From Nitrosopumilales archaeon (GTDB taxonomy: Archaea > Thermoproteota > Nitrososphaeria > Nitrososphaerales > Nitrosopumilaceae): a DNA stretch of 44,341 bases. The stretch covers positions 1 to 44,341 of the forward strand of contig OMIR01000046.1 in the NCBI GenBank assembly GCA_900299125.1. The letters run 5' to 3'. Shown piece after piece: positions 23,913 to 32,196 of this stretch (positions are counted from its first letter, which is position 1; the number at the start of each line of letters is the position of its first letter). The position numbers and the translations under genes were made by a program. The notes beneath the pieces are model-generated. The model worked only from the letters and a program-made list of their open reading frames with translations. It was not told where the DNA came from and did no database searches.

Positions 23913-24505
23913 AGCTACTTGATGCAAAACGTGATCATTATCGTAAGCTAGCAAAAGAACAAGGATATCGTAGTCGGGCAACATACAAACTACTCGAATT
24001 AAATAATTCGTATAGGGTTATAGGCCCTGGATTCAATGTTGTTGACTTGGGTTGTGCACCAGGTGGATGGTTGCAGGCTGCCGTAAAGCTTTCTGGAAAC
24101 AAAGGTAAGGTCGTGGGAGTAGACACATCATACATGGACGAAGTTAATGGTGCTCATTTTATCAAAGGCAGTGTAGAGGATGAATCCATTGTTGATGAAA
24201 TCATAGAATATCTTGGAACAAAAGCAAACGCTGTGATCTGTGATATATCTCCGCAAATTACTGGGCATTGGTCTATGGATCATGCAAGGCAAATCTCTCT
24301 AAACTATTCTTGTTCGAAAATAATGGAACGCATTTTAGCGCAAAAAGGAAATGCTCTTTTCAAAGTTTTTGATGGTGAATATTCTATGGAATTTCGTGAT
24401 TATTTGAAAAAAAAATTCCTAAAGATTCACTTAAAAAAGCCGAATGCAAGCAGAAAACCTAGTAGTGAGATGTATTTTGTTTGCTTAGGATATGGGCTAA
24501 GCTAA
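23909..24505 (+). CDS. rlmE: FtsJ/RlmE-type 2'-O-methyltransferase
   Basis: An SAM-dependent RNA ribose methyltransferase. The 198 residues open with 'DHYRKLAKEQGYRSRATYKLLELN' (contains the first catalytic Lys), followed by SAM motif I 'VVDLGCAPGGWLQAA', the Asp of 'VICDISPQITGHWSMDHARQ', the Lys of 'NALFKVFDGEY' and the final 'SRKPSSEMYFVCLGY' with the catalytic Glu. The K-D-K-E tetrad is thus complete. The FtsJ fold is certain. The target (rRNA or tRNA) is not readable; 23S rRNA is the usual one. The stop overlaps convergent trm1 by 9 nt. Confidence 0.93.
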   Translation: MKLLDAKRDHYRKLAKEQGYRSRATYKLLELNNSYRVIGPGFNVVDLGCAPGGWLQAAVKLSGNKGKVVGVDTSYMDEVNGAHFIKGSVEDESIVDEIIEYLGTKANAVICDISPQITGHWSMDHARQISLNYSCSKIMERILAQKGNALFKVFDGEYSMEFRDYLKKKFLKIHLKKPNASRKPSSEMYFVCLGYGLS

Positions 24506-25633
24506 AAAAATCTCTTTGATTTTATCCACTTTGCAATTTGTTCTAAAACCAGTCGGATTAAACGAGGTAGGACTCGCAAAAAAACCATTTGCTTGTAGTC
24601 TTGATATTATTTCCTCAAGTGGTATTGGTGCTATTTTTAGACGTTCTGCAATTTCATCTAGCGTAAAATAACATGAAGGCATATCTGATTCCAAGAATGC
24701 TTTCTGAATTATCTTTTGACATTTTTTATCCACATGATCGGGAATCTCTTTTGACATCTTTTTGACAAATTCTGTATCGAATAGTTTACCTATCCATAAC
24801 GGACCAGCTAACTCCATTTTATGAGAACATAATTCGCAAATTGGTATGGGTTCTAATACAGAATATCTGCTTCCACAGTTTTTACAATGGACAATGTATC
24901 CAATTTTGTTACGAGTATCCGGTTTGTTTAGTATTTTGAGATATGTTCTGTAGTAATGTTGATTTGTCTCTACAAAAAGAGGTGTGGCTTCTACGTCTAG
25001 TCTTGCAGCCACTGTTATGATCAGGCCTAGTATTAATCTAATAGATATTTCATTACTATATTCTGTTTTGATTGGTAATCCATGATATTTTTTCTTACAT
25101 GCATCATTGAACAATCCATGTAAGACTTGCAAGTCAGTTGCAGATACCGACAAAAGTCCTTTGTGGATTGTGGCTCTGATTCCACAATCAATGTATTTTG
25201 AAGGCGAACCAAACGGATCAATATCTACAATTGCGCCTCTACTGCCTTTTTTTGAAAAATTATTAAAAAACTGGCAAACATCATCTTTTGATATTTGATA
25301 GTTTCTCAACTTATTCAATTCTGCAGATTTTTTTGATAACTCCAGAGCACTAGGATTCAGGTCATTTACGAAGACATCAGTATTTGGTATTTCATTTGCA
25401 ACGCGTAATCCACGTGCTCCAAGACCTGAAAGTCCATCAAGAAACAATCTTTTACCTTCGAAGTTTTTCAAAAATGTGGCATATACTATGATCGAAAAAT
25501 CTCTACTCAACTTTGCTCTTGGATTAAAAAATGCAATTTCTCTAGGCGGAACTTTTTGCTCTAATGCACCTTTGGGAACTAGCATCTGAGTATTTCCCTC
25601 TACTATGGAAGTAATTAGATCATCTGTTGGCAA
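24497..25633 (-). CDS. trm1: tRNA (guanine26-N2)-dimethyltransferase
   Basis: Makes m2,2G26 in tRNA. The 378 residues show 'EGNTQMLVPKGALEQKVPPREIAFFNPRAKLSRDFSIIVY' (Trm1 start), the SAM motif 'FLDGLSGLGARGLRVANE', 'VFVNDLNPSALELSKKSAELN', the catalytic motif 'IVDIDPFGSPSKYID', and 'KGLLSVSATDLQVLHG'. The C-terminal part contains a CKNC...CELC zinc ribbon (around residues 258-278) as in archaeal Trm1. Length is typical. The gene stands opposite rlmE and is divergent from rnhB with a 58-nt shared promoter region. Confidence 0.95.
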   Translation of the reverse strand: MPTDDLITSIVEGNTQMLVPKGALEQKVPPREIAFFNPRAKLSRDFSIIVYATFLKNFEGKRLFLDGLSGLGARGLRVANEIPNTDVFVNDLNPSALELSKKSAELNKLRNYQISKDDVCQFFNNFSKKGSRGAIVDIDPFGSPSKYIDCGIRATIHKGLLSVSATDLQVLHGLFNDACKKKYHGLPIKTEYSNEISIRLILGLIITVAARLDVEATPLFVETNQHYYRTYLKILNKPDTRNKIGYIVHCKNCGSRYSVLEPIPICELCSHKMELAGPLWIGKLFDTEFVKKMSKEIPDHVDKKCQKIIQKAFLESDMPSCYFTLDEIAERLKIAPIPLEEIISRLQANGFFASPTSFNPTGFRTNCKVDKIKEIFLA

Positions 25634-25691
25634 CTGTTTGTATCTATTTTCTCTAAAATGGTTTAATACGTTACTAGATTGAATGTGACTC

Positions 25692-26315
25692 GTGCTAGTT
25701 TGCGGTGTTGATGAAGCGGGAAGAGGCTCAATGCTTGGCCCTCTTGTTATTGCAGGAGTTCTAATTGAAAAATCTAAAATTCCTGAACTGGAGAAAATCG
25801 GAGTTAAGGATTCTAAAAAATTATCACCAAAAATGAGACAAGAATTGTATAAAAAAATTCTTAGAATTGTGGATGACTATAAAATTTTCAAGGCTACTCC
25901 GAGACAAATAGACTTGGCAGTTAATCAACACAAACTAAATTATTTGGAATCTATGAATATGGCAAAAGTCATTTCACACCTAAAACCATCACTATCATAT
26001 GTTGATTCATGTGATGTAAATGCCACGCGATTTGGTAATGAAATAAACAAAATGACTCGAAGAAAAATCAAATCCTATCATCACGCAGATTCAAAATTCA
26101 TTGTAGTCTCAGCAGCATCAATTATTGCAAAGGTGACTCGTGATAACGCGATTGCTACAATTAATAAAAAATATCCAGTTGGAAGTGGTTATCCTTCTGA
26201 TCCCACGACTGTATCTTTTGTTAAATCCTGGTTTTCAGAGCATGGTAAACTTCCAGAATGTGTTAGAAAAAGTTGGGCTCCATCAAAACTGATAATGTCT
26301 CAAACTTTGACATGA
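25692..26315 (+). CDS. rnhB: ribonuclease HII
   Basis: Removes ribonucleotides and RNA primers from RNA-DNA hybrids. The catalytic motif VCGVDEAGRGSMLGPLVIAGV begins at residue 3, supplying the first Asp and Glu. 'GVKDSKKLSPKMRQELY', 'LSYVDSCDVNATRF' and 'HHADSKFIVVSAASIIAKVTRDNAI' supply the remaining acidic residues and the conserved 'ASI.AKV.RD'. The 207 residues are normal for archaeal RNase HII. The start is GTG at 25692. It is convergent with the fibrillarin gene, with stops overlapping by 16 nt. Confidence 0.95.
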   Translation: MLVCGVDEAGRGSMLGPLVIAGVLIEKSKIPELEKIGVKDSKKLSPKMRQELYKKILRIVDDYKIFKATPRQIDLAVNQHKLNYLESMNMAKVISHLKPSLSYVDSCDVNATRFGNEINKMTRRKIKSYHHADSKFIVVSAASIIAKVTRDNAIATINKKYPVGSGYPSDPTTVSFVKSWFSEHGKLPECVRKSWAPSKLIMSQTLT

Positions 26316-26980
26316 TATCTTGCTATTACTAGACCGTGATCTTTATCGTATGGCTCTAGAGTCATTTCTTGTTTGATTTCAAAATCTGTCTTGAGTTTTT
26401 TTATTTCTCCCTGAATTACAATTTTTGGCGGTAATGTGACGTCTATACTCCTTGTTTTGATTACAAGAAAAAGATAACCACCTTCTTTTAGAAATGTATG
26501 GCAATTTTCTATGGCAATTTCTGTTTGGTCTGGTTGGGCAATATCGGAATACACAACATCCACTTTGCCATATATGGAAAAATATTGTTTTGGATGACGG
26601 GCATCCTGAAGAATTGGTATTACATTTTTTCTAAAGGATGCAACTCTATCTAAAAAATCTCTAGCAACTCTACTAGCATGTTCTACTGCAAAAACTACAC
26701 CGTTATGTCCAACTATGTCTGATATATGTGAGACTGTCGTTCCAGTCGATGCACCAAGATACAATACTTTGGTACCTCGTGTAATTGGAAAAACATCTAG
26801 ACCAATATACAATGCTGCAGCTAACTTACTTCGAAAAGGATCCCATACACGAAATTCGATTTTGGATTTTTTATACAGTTTTTCTCCGTATACAGTATTA
26901 CCCTCAACATAATTTTCAGTGGCTAATCTCTTTTGACCGTCTAGTCTTAGCCAAATATAATCAGAATCTTCGCTTTCCAA
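26300..26980 (-). CDS. flpA: fibrillarin-like rRNA/tRNA 2'-O-methyltransferase
   Basis: The methyltransferase of box C/D ribonucleoproteins. It shows 'KRLATENYVEGNTVYGEKLYKKSKIEFRVWDPFRSKLAAALYIGLDVFPI' (fibrillarin N-terminus), SAM motif 'VLYLGASTGTTVSHISDIVG', 'FAVEHASRVARDFLDRV', 'VDVVYSDIAQPDQ' and 'YLFLVIKTRSIDVT'. I chose the TTG at 26980, giving 226 residues, close to the usual size. A GTG at 27058 would add 26 residues but overlaps the NOP5 coding tail by 98 nt. Either way the gene overlaps nop5, its binding partner, by at least 20 nt, so both proteins come from one message. Confidence 0.92.
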   Translation of the reverse strand: MESEDSDYIWLRLDGQKRLATENYVEGNTVYGEKLYKKSKIEFRVWDPFRSKLAAALYIGLDVFPITRGTKVLYLGASTGTTVSHISDIVGHNGVVFAVEHASRVARDFLDRVASFRKNVIPILQDARHPKQYFSIYGKVDVVYSDIAQPDQTEIAIENCHTFLKEGGYLFLVIKTRSIDVTLPPKIVIQGEIKKLKTDFEIKQEMTLEPYDKDHGLVIARYHVKV

Positions 26981-28385
26981 ACTTTTTTCGCTTACTGGAA
27001 TCTCCTCTAAATTCTCTACGCGGTGTGTCTGACTCTCCGCGAGATCTAAATCCGTCACGTCTAGAATCTCTTTCGCCTATGCTATCCCGATTTTGATTTC
27101 TAAAACTATCTCGTGGCCTATCATCACGTGAACTAAAGCTGTCTCTTTTTCCAAAACCTCGTGATTCCCGAGGCCTATCATCCCTTGACCTAAAACTATC
27201 GCGAGATCTAAATTGATCCTTTCTTCCAAATTCTCGACGTACTTCCTTATGTGTCGGTGATATTCCCTCTGTTGGTTCCTTGTATTTTTCACCAATTTCT
27301 TTTACTCGAATATTCAATTTATCCAACAATGTTTGATTTAGACCTGCACCATAGACGTCCACTCTTGCTGCAATAGCTGCCTTTGAAGCAATTGCTCTAG
27401 CCATCTTACCACGTTGCCATCTTGGAGCAGCATGTACAATTGGATGTTGGAATAAGATTCCATGTTTTGGTGGTTGTGTTCCAGTCTTTAGTGCGCGAAA
27501 TAGTGCTTTTTCAGCACCAAGAACTTGAATAGTACTTGCTGGTAAAGTTGCCATCTTTTTGATACTGCCAGCTTTAGCAAGTAATCTCGCACCAACAACT
27601 GTACCAAGTATTGCAGCTACATTGGGAGCTATGATTTTCATTTGTGACTCGATATGATCTTCGATTGCGTTTCTTGCCTTTGCCATGTCTAGAATTTGTT
27701 TTGCAATAGATTGGACAATTGCAAGATTTTCGGGTGAAATATCACCACCTTTGCTTTTTTGTTGAATCACAGAGAGCATTTGAACCTTGGAATCTGGAAA
27801 GCCAGCGTCTTGATAGACTCTTTCTGACAGAGAAGATCTGTTGCCAGCAATTACAATTTGAGCATATCCGTTTATACTGTCGATGATGTTGTCAAGTTCA
27901 GGAAAATGTAATCCATACCATTCTCGTAATCTGGATGATAATCCATTAATCATAACATCCATTTCATCAAGTGCGTTTATTGCTTGAATTATGTGTAGGT
28001 CTGGACTCTGAGATACTTCGGTGACTTTGGATGCAGAAAGCGATAATGCAAAATCGCGTAATTTTGACATTGCATCTCCAACGTTTTTTGCAAATCCAGC
28101 ATCAACTAATAATTGGGGTTTTTCTTCTTGTATTTTTTCAAGTTGTTTTTTTTCCATGATTTGTACATCTAGAGATTCTTTTTTGAGCGTCTTTAGAAGA
28201 GCTTCATCACTTACAAAAAACCCTGCATTTATTTCTCTTAGATAATCAATTACTGAATTATTTTTCAGATTACCTTTTTTTGCTTCTACAAATTCTAGTG
28301 CCGGATTATCAAATTCAAATGATTTGGACACTGCATTATTTTCTGAAATTACAATTCCAAGCTCTGTTACTATAATAAAATGCAT
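26961..28385 (-). CDS. nop5: NOP5/NOP56-family box C/D RNP scaffold protein with Arg/Asp-rich tail
   Basis: A scaffold that joins L7Ae-bound guide RNA and fibrillarin. The Nop domain is clear: 'DHIESQMKIIAPNVAAILGTVVGARLLAKAGSIKKMATLPASTIQVLGAEKALFRALKTGTQPPKHGILFQHPIVHAAPRWQRGKMARAIASKAAIAARVDVYG'. The N-terminal domain and the central coiled coil precede it. The 474 residues exceed the usual archaeal 380-410 because of an 80-90-residue C-terminal tail built of repeated FRSRD, RDDRPR and RDSF units. Charged KKE-type tails are known in archaeal Nop5, but this one is unusually Arg/Asp rich. It is followed by overlapping flpA. Confidence 0.93.
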   Translation of the reverse strand: MHFIIVTELGIVISENNAVSKSFEFDNPALEFVEAKKGNLKNNSVIDYLREINAGFFVSDEALLKTLKKESLDVQIMEKKQLEKIQEEKPQLLVDAGFAKNVGDAMSKLRDFALSLSASKVTEVSQSPDLHIIQAINALDEMDVMINGLSSRLREWYGLHFPELDNIIDSINGYAQIVIAGNRSSLSERVYQDAGFPDSKVQMLSVIQQKSKGGDISPENLAIVQSIAKQILDMAKARNAIEDHIESQMKIIAPNVAAILGTVVGARLLAKAGSIKKMATLPASTIQVLGAEKALFRALKTGTQPPKHGILFQHPIVHAAPRWQRGKMARAIASKAAIAARVDVYGAGLNQTLLDKLNIRVKEIGEKYKEPTEGISPTHKEVRREFGRKDQFRSRDSFRSRDDRPRESRGFGKRDSFSSRDDRPRDSFRNQNRDSIGERDSRRDGFRSRGESDTPRREFRGDSSKRKKFGKRRF

Positions 28386-28461
28386 AATGCATGTCTGCTC
28401 TTCGGATTAAAAAAGCTACCATAAATCAACTATTATAAGACAACAAAATCAACCGAATCAA

Positions 28462-29370
28462 GTGACACCTGACCTTTCTGTATCGATTGGACGAATCCAG
28501 TTTGACAGGCCTGCCATGCTTGCCTCTGGAATTTTGGGTATATCATTAGATGTTTTCAAGAGAATTTTTCATTGTGGGGCAGGAGCTGTTGTAACTAAAT
28601 CGCTTAGCAAGGAACCTTGGGAAGGATACCCTAATCCTACTATTGTTGGAACCGATGGTGGTTATCTTAATGCCGTAGGATTATCAAATCCAGGCGCTCC
28701 ATATTTTGCAAATATGATAAAACTAAATAATGAAGTTCCAATCATCGTTAGCCTAGTTGGATCTATAGAAGAAGAATTCGAGTTCATGGTCAAACAATTT
28801 GAGAATTGCAAAGTCGCCGCATATGAGTTGAATCTTTCTTGTCCACATGTCGAGAAAGTTGGATTAGAAGTAGGAGATGATCCAAAACTAGTTACCAAAA
28901 TCGTCTCTCGAGTCAAATCACAAACCAAAGTGCCTGTTATCGGAAAAGTTGGACTTGGTACAACTAACTATCTAGATACTGTCAAGGCGGCAATTGAGGG
29001 TGGTGCAGATGCAATAACTGCAATCAACACATTGCGTGCAATGGGAATTGATATTGAAACTCAACGACCAATTCTTAGTCACAAAATTGGAGGCTTGTCT
29101 GGACATTCTATCAAACCTGTAGCTGTTAGATGTGTCTATGAAATCACATCAAAGTATGACATACCTGTAATTGGATGTGGAGGGGTCTCAACATGGGAAG
29201 ATGCACTTGAATTCATTTTTGCAGGCGCATCTGCTATTCAAGTTGGTAGTGCAATTGGTGAAGGATGGATAGATGTATTTGGAGAAATCAATGAAGGAAT
29301 TTCAAATTATATGAAGAAAAAAGGATTCTCAAAAATTTCGGAGATGGTGGGGCTTGCAAAACATTACTAA
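28462..29370 (+). CDS. pyrD: dihydroorotate dehydrogenase, catalytic subunit (class 1B)
   Basis: Oxidises dihydroorotate to orotate. It has 'IGRIQFDRPAMLASGILG', 'GAGAVVTKSLSKEPWEGYPNPTIVGTDGGYLNAVGLSNPG' (substrate loop), 'AYELNLSCPHVEKVGLEVG' with the catalytic Cys of class 1B, 'PVIGKVGLG' with the flavin Lys, and 'VIGCGGVSTWEDALEFIFAGASAIQVGSA' (FMN phosphate site). Its 302 residues fit the class, and the adjacent pyrK confirms class 1B. The start is GTG. Its 3' end overlaps pyrK by 17 nt. Confidence 0.95.
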   Translation: MTPDLSVSIGRIQFDRPAMLASGILGISLDVFKRIFHCGAGAVVTKSLSKEPWEGYPNPTIVGTDGGYLNAVGLSNPGAPYFANMIKLNNEVPIIVSLVGSIEEEFEFMVKQFENCKVAAYELNLSCPHVEKVGLEVGDDPKLVTKIVSRVKSQTKVPVIGKVGLGTTNYLDTVKAAIEGGADAITAINTLRAMGIDIETQRPILSHKIGGLSGHSIKPVAVRCVYEITSKYDIPVIGCGGVSTWEDALEFIFAGASAIQVGSAIGEGWIDVFGEINEGISNYMKKKGFSKISEMVGLAKHY

Positions 29371-30166
29371 GGCGCATTCAATTAGAACAATTGAAAAAAT
29401 AATTGACGAGACTCCTACTGTACGCACATTAGTAATTTCAGATTCGAATTTAGAAAATGTACTCCCAGGACAATTTGCAATGGTGTGGATTCCAGGCGTT
29501 AACGAAATTCCTATGAGTATAATGATTACCGAGGAAAAAGGCAAAGTCGCATTCACAGTTAGAAAACGAGGTATATCTTCTAGCGCTTTTTATGAACTTA
29601 AGATTGGTCAGCAAATAGGAATTCGTGGTCCATATGGAAATACATTTGATATCAAGGATGGCAAAATAGCACTAGTAGGTGGAGGCACAGGACTTGTTCC
29701 ATTAATGAGGCTTGCAAAATTCTCGAAACCCAATAACGAAATAATTATTCTCATGGGTTCAAAAAACAAGGAAGAAGTGTTCTTTGAGAATCTCGCAAAC
29801 AGAATTCTCAAGGAAAAAAAACATGAAGTAATAGTTACCACTGAAGATGGTTCATACGGTGAAAAAGGATTTGTCACTGACGTTTTAGCAAAACTTGTCG
29901 AAACAACAAAGTTCAACGCTATATACACATGCGGTCCTGAAATAATGATGCATAAAATTGTCCAACTTGCCAATTCCAAAGGAATTTTTGTTCAAGCATC
30001 AATTGAACGAATGATGAAATGTGGAATAGGAATATGTGGCAGTTGCTGCATGGATGATGTTTTAGTATGTCATGATGGAACTGTATTTGACGGAAAATTC
30101 TTGGCACAATCCAAAGAATTCGGACATAGTCATAGAACCAAGTCGGGAATGATTCAAAATTACTAG
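29354..30166 (+). CDS. pyrK: dihydroorotate dehydrogenase electron-transfer subunit
   Basis: An iron-sulfur flavoprotein that passes electrons from PyrD to NAD. It contains a ferredoxin-reductase FAD fold ('GQFAMVWIPGVNEIPMSI', 'GIRGPYGNTFDI'), the NAD domain 'KIALVGGGTGLVPLMRLAKF...ILMGSKNKEEVFFEN...TTEDGSYGEKGFVTDVL...YTCGPEIMM', and the C-terminal [2Fe-2S] cysteines in 'MKCGIGICGSCCMDD' plus a later Cys in 'VLVCHDG'. It has 270 residues. The start is TTG (29354), inside pyrD, indicating coupled synthesis of the two subunits. Confidence 0.93.
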   Translation: MQNITKAHSIRTIEKIIDETPTVRTLVISDSNLENVLPGQFAMVWIPGVNEIPMSIMITEEKGKVAFTVRKRGISSSAFYELKIGQQIGIRGPYGNTFDIKDGKIALVGGGTGLVPLMRLAKFSKPNNEIIILMGSKNKEEVFFENLANRILKEKKHEVIVTTEDGSYGEKGFVTDVLAKLVETTKFNAIYTCGPEIMMHKIVQLANSKGIFVQASIERMMKCGIGICGSCCMDDVLVCHDGTVFDGKFLAQSKEFGHSHRTKSGMIQNY

Positions 30167-30195
30167 AACCAAAAAAATATGCCTGAAAATACCTA

Positions 30196-30228
30196 AAGGT
30201 TTAAAATAAATAAAAAAAGAGACGCGTC
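30196..30228 (+). promoter_or_regulatory. TATA promoter with palindrome before the radical SAM gene
   Basis: AAGGTTTAAAATAA ends 19 nt before the ATG at 30230, so the TATA core (ttaaaata, 30201-30208) is at the distance expected for a leaderless message. The same 14 bases occur before the L21e gene at 36693. A perfect 8-bp palindrome GACGCGTC occupies 30221-30228, the expected transcription start zone. Confidence 0.65.
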
Positions 30229-30229
30229 A

Positions 30230-31960
30230 ATGGCAAAACCAAAGATTGTATTGACAGCAGATCGTACTTTGATGTCTAATTATCGGGGTATTTCATTAGC
30301 CACATTCTTTGGTTGTGCCCCGGCACTAGATCCAAATAGAGATCATAATTCATTTTGGTACAAAATTCTAAAAAACCAAGTTACCCCAAAGGTTCTCTTT
30401 GATTTTATTTGTAATCCAATTCCTCATAATAATGGTGTTGCTGCTTATGCACCTTATGGACTAAGAAAAGTGGAGGCAGGTCTATTACGTGATGGCTTTT
30501 CACGTGAAGACGTAGTTGTTGCTCATCCAGACCATGTAGAGAAATTCATTGGTCCTGAAACCCAAGTGGTTGGAACATACGAGATGGATCCTTTAGGAAT
30601 GGGACCAGTAACAATGACTTTCACTTATGGTAGAAAACAAATGTCATATGATGAATATTATAATATCTTTTTACACAAAAAAATTATTGAGGCAAAGAAA
30701 AAATCAGGCAGCAATGCCAAAGTAATCTCTGGCGCATCTGGTACATGGCAGTACAATTACGATCCTGAAAAAATTGAGGAGCTTGGAATTTATGCAATTT
30801 TGGAAGGTGAACTTGGTGGAATTGCACCAGAAATAGACGGACATGCTGGTAGATTTTTCAATTATCTTATCGATGGCGAGTTTGATAACATGAATCCTTT
30901 TAGAAAAAGAAGTGACTTTAAAGTAGATATCAAAGAATTTGAGCGAAACGGAAGAAAAATCCATGGAAGATTTGTTAATTTTTGGGATCGACCGGAAATT
31001 GATGAAATTCCTGAAATCGTTGAACCTTCAATGCATGGAATGATTGAAGTCATGAGAGGATGTGGAAGAGGATGTAAATTCTGTGATGTTACGCTAAGAG
31101 CATTAAGATACTATCCGCCAGAAAAAGTAAAACGTGAAATAGAAATCAATATCAAAAAAGGCGGATTAAGAAATGCATGGCTGCATTCAGATGATATTTT
31201 CGTATATGGAATGGATCCAAGAACTAACAAACAGATGGAGCCAAATAGGGAAGCTTTAGAAGAATTATTCCAAGCCGTAATGGATGCTGGAGTAGTGCAT
31301 ACAAATCCGACACATGGAACACTTGCTGGAGCCATTGCAGATGAAAAATTAATTCCAAATATTTCCAAAATTATCAATTCCGGACCATCGAATCTAATTG
31401 GAATTCAATGTGGATTTGAAACAGGAAGCCTTAGATTAATCGGCAAATATGCAGACAGAAAGCTTGCACCATTCATGCCTGAAGAATGGCATTGGGTGGT
31501 TAAAGAAGGTGTTAAGACACTAAATGAATATCATTGGGTTCCTGCATTCACACTAATCATGGGATTGGACAATGATGAAACCCCAGAAGATTCTTGGGAG
31601 ACAATTCAACTGATCAGTGAACTAGAGCGTGAACAACCTGATTCAATGTTTACTACGACACCTTTGACATTTGTACCAATAGGACTATTGGAAAAATCTG
31701 AATTCTTTAACATTGGCAACGAGATGAGCCCTGCTCAATTAGGTGTTATGTACAAAACATGGCAACACAACTTCAAGTATGGCATTCAAAAATTCATGAC
31801 AAAGACTGGAACTCGTCAGACATCTGTACAGAAACAATTCTTTAACTTACTAGCTAGATCTTTGGGCGGTGTTCCATTAGCCGCAATGGAAAAATATGCC
31901 AGAAAGAAGGGTAAGGAACACGAGCAAGTAATAGAAAAAGTCAAAGCAAAGTACTGGTAA
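30230..31960 (+). CDS. radical SAM protein (archaeal B12-binding-like/radical SAM family)
   Basis: A 576-residue enzyme. The radical SAM cluster motif CX3CX2C is Cys278, Cys282, Cys285 in EVMRGCGRGCKFCDV, followed by 'YYPPEKVKREIEINIKKGGLRNAWLHSDDIF' and the SAM-binding 'GIQCGFETGSLRLIGKYADRK'. The first about 270 residues have the alpha/beta layout of B12-binding radical SAM proteins ('APYGLRKVEAGLLRDGFSREDVVVAHPDHVEKFIGPETQVVGTYEMDPLGMGP') but without a clear DxHxxG cobalamin motif. It resembles uncharacterised archaeal proteins annotated as Fe-S oxidoreductases. Radical SAM enzymes of this general type act in archaeal tetraether lipid ring formation and in tRNA and cofactor chemistry. The substrate here is unknown. 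It is transcribed alone. Confidence 0.8.
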   Translation: MAKPKIVLTADRTLMSNYRGISLATFFGCAPALDPNRDHNSFWYKILKNQVTPKVLFDFICNPIPHNNGVAAYAPYGLRKVEAGLLRDGFSREDVVVAHPDHVEKFIGPETQVVGTYEMDPLGMGPVTMTFTYGRKQMSYDEYYNIFLHKKIIEAKKKSGSNAKVISGASGTWQYNYDPEKIEELGIYAILEGELGGIAPEIDGHAGRFFNYLIDGEFDNMNPFRKRSDFKVDIKEFERNGRKIHGRFVNFWDRPEIDEIPEIVEPSMHGMIEVMRGCGRGCKFCDVTLRALRYYPPEKVKREIEINIKKGGLRNAWLHSDDIFVYGMDPRTNKQMEPNREALEELFQAVMDAGVVHTNPTHGTLAGAIADEKLIPNISKIINSGPSNLIGIQCGFETGSLRLIGKYADRKLAPFMPEEWHWVVKEGVKTLNEYHWVPAFTLIMGLDNDETPEDSWETIQLISELEREQPDSMFTTTPLTFVPIGLLEKSEFFNIGNEMSPAQLGVMYKTWQHNFKYGIQKFMTKTGTRQTSVQKQFFNLLARSLGGVPLAAMEKYARKKGKEHEQVIEKVKAKYW

Positions 31961-31978
31961 AACAATCTGACATACTGG

Positions 31979-31988
31979 CATTTATAAA
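31979..31988 (+). promoter_or_regulatory. TATA box for S30e gene
   Basis: The sequence atttataaaa lies 26-35 nt before the S30e ATG at 32014, consistent with a promoter giving a short or absent leader. Confidence 0.5.
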
Positions 31989-32013
31989 ACCGAATTAATA
32001 ATTAAGAATCAGT

Positions 32014-32196
32014 ATGGCAACACACGGATCTATTACCAAAGCAGGAAAAGTAAAGGGTCAGACTCCAAAAGTTGAAGGAAGAAAAAGAGTAGGTACAATT
32101 TCTAGTCTCCGTAACAAGAGTAACTTTAGAAAGAGATTCGAACTACATCGAGTCCCAGGTCAAAATAAACCCGGACAAAAGAAGCGAAAACGCTAG
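32014..32196 (+). CDS. rps30e: 30S ribosomal protein S30e
   Basis: A 60-residue, very basic protein, MATHGSITKAGKVKGQTPKV then GRKRVG and a C-terminal KKRKR. The 'HGS...AGKV.GQTPKV' start is the S30e hallmark (in eukaryotes this protein is fused to a ubiquitin-like FAU domain, which is absent here). Its own TATA box lies upstream. It stands alone after the radical SAM gene. Confidence 0.95.
   Translation: MATHGSITKAGKVKGQTPKVEGRKRVGTISSLRNKSNFRKRFELHRVPGQNKPGQKKRKR

Noticed and set aside
27030-27260. Repetitive DNA that could be taken for a CRISPR or simple-repeat array
   Set aside because: Units are short, imperfect, in phase and code for the Arg/Asp tail of NOP5. There are no uniform spacers.
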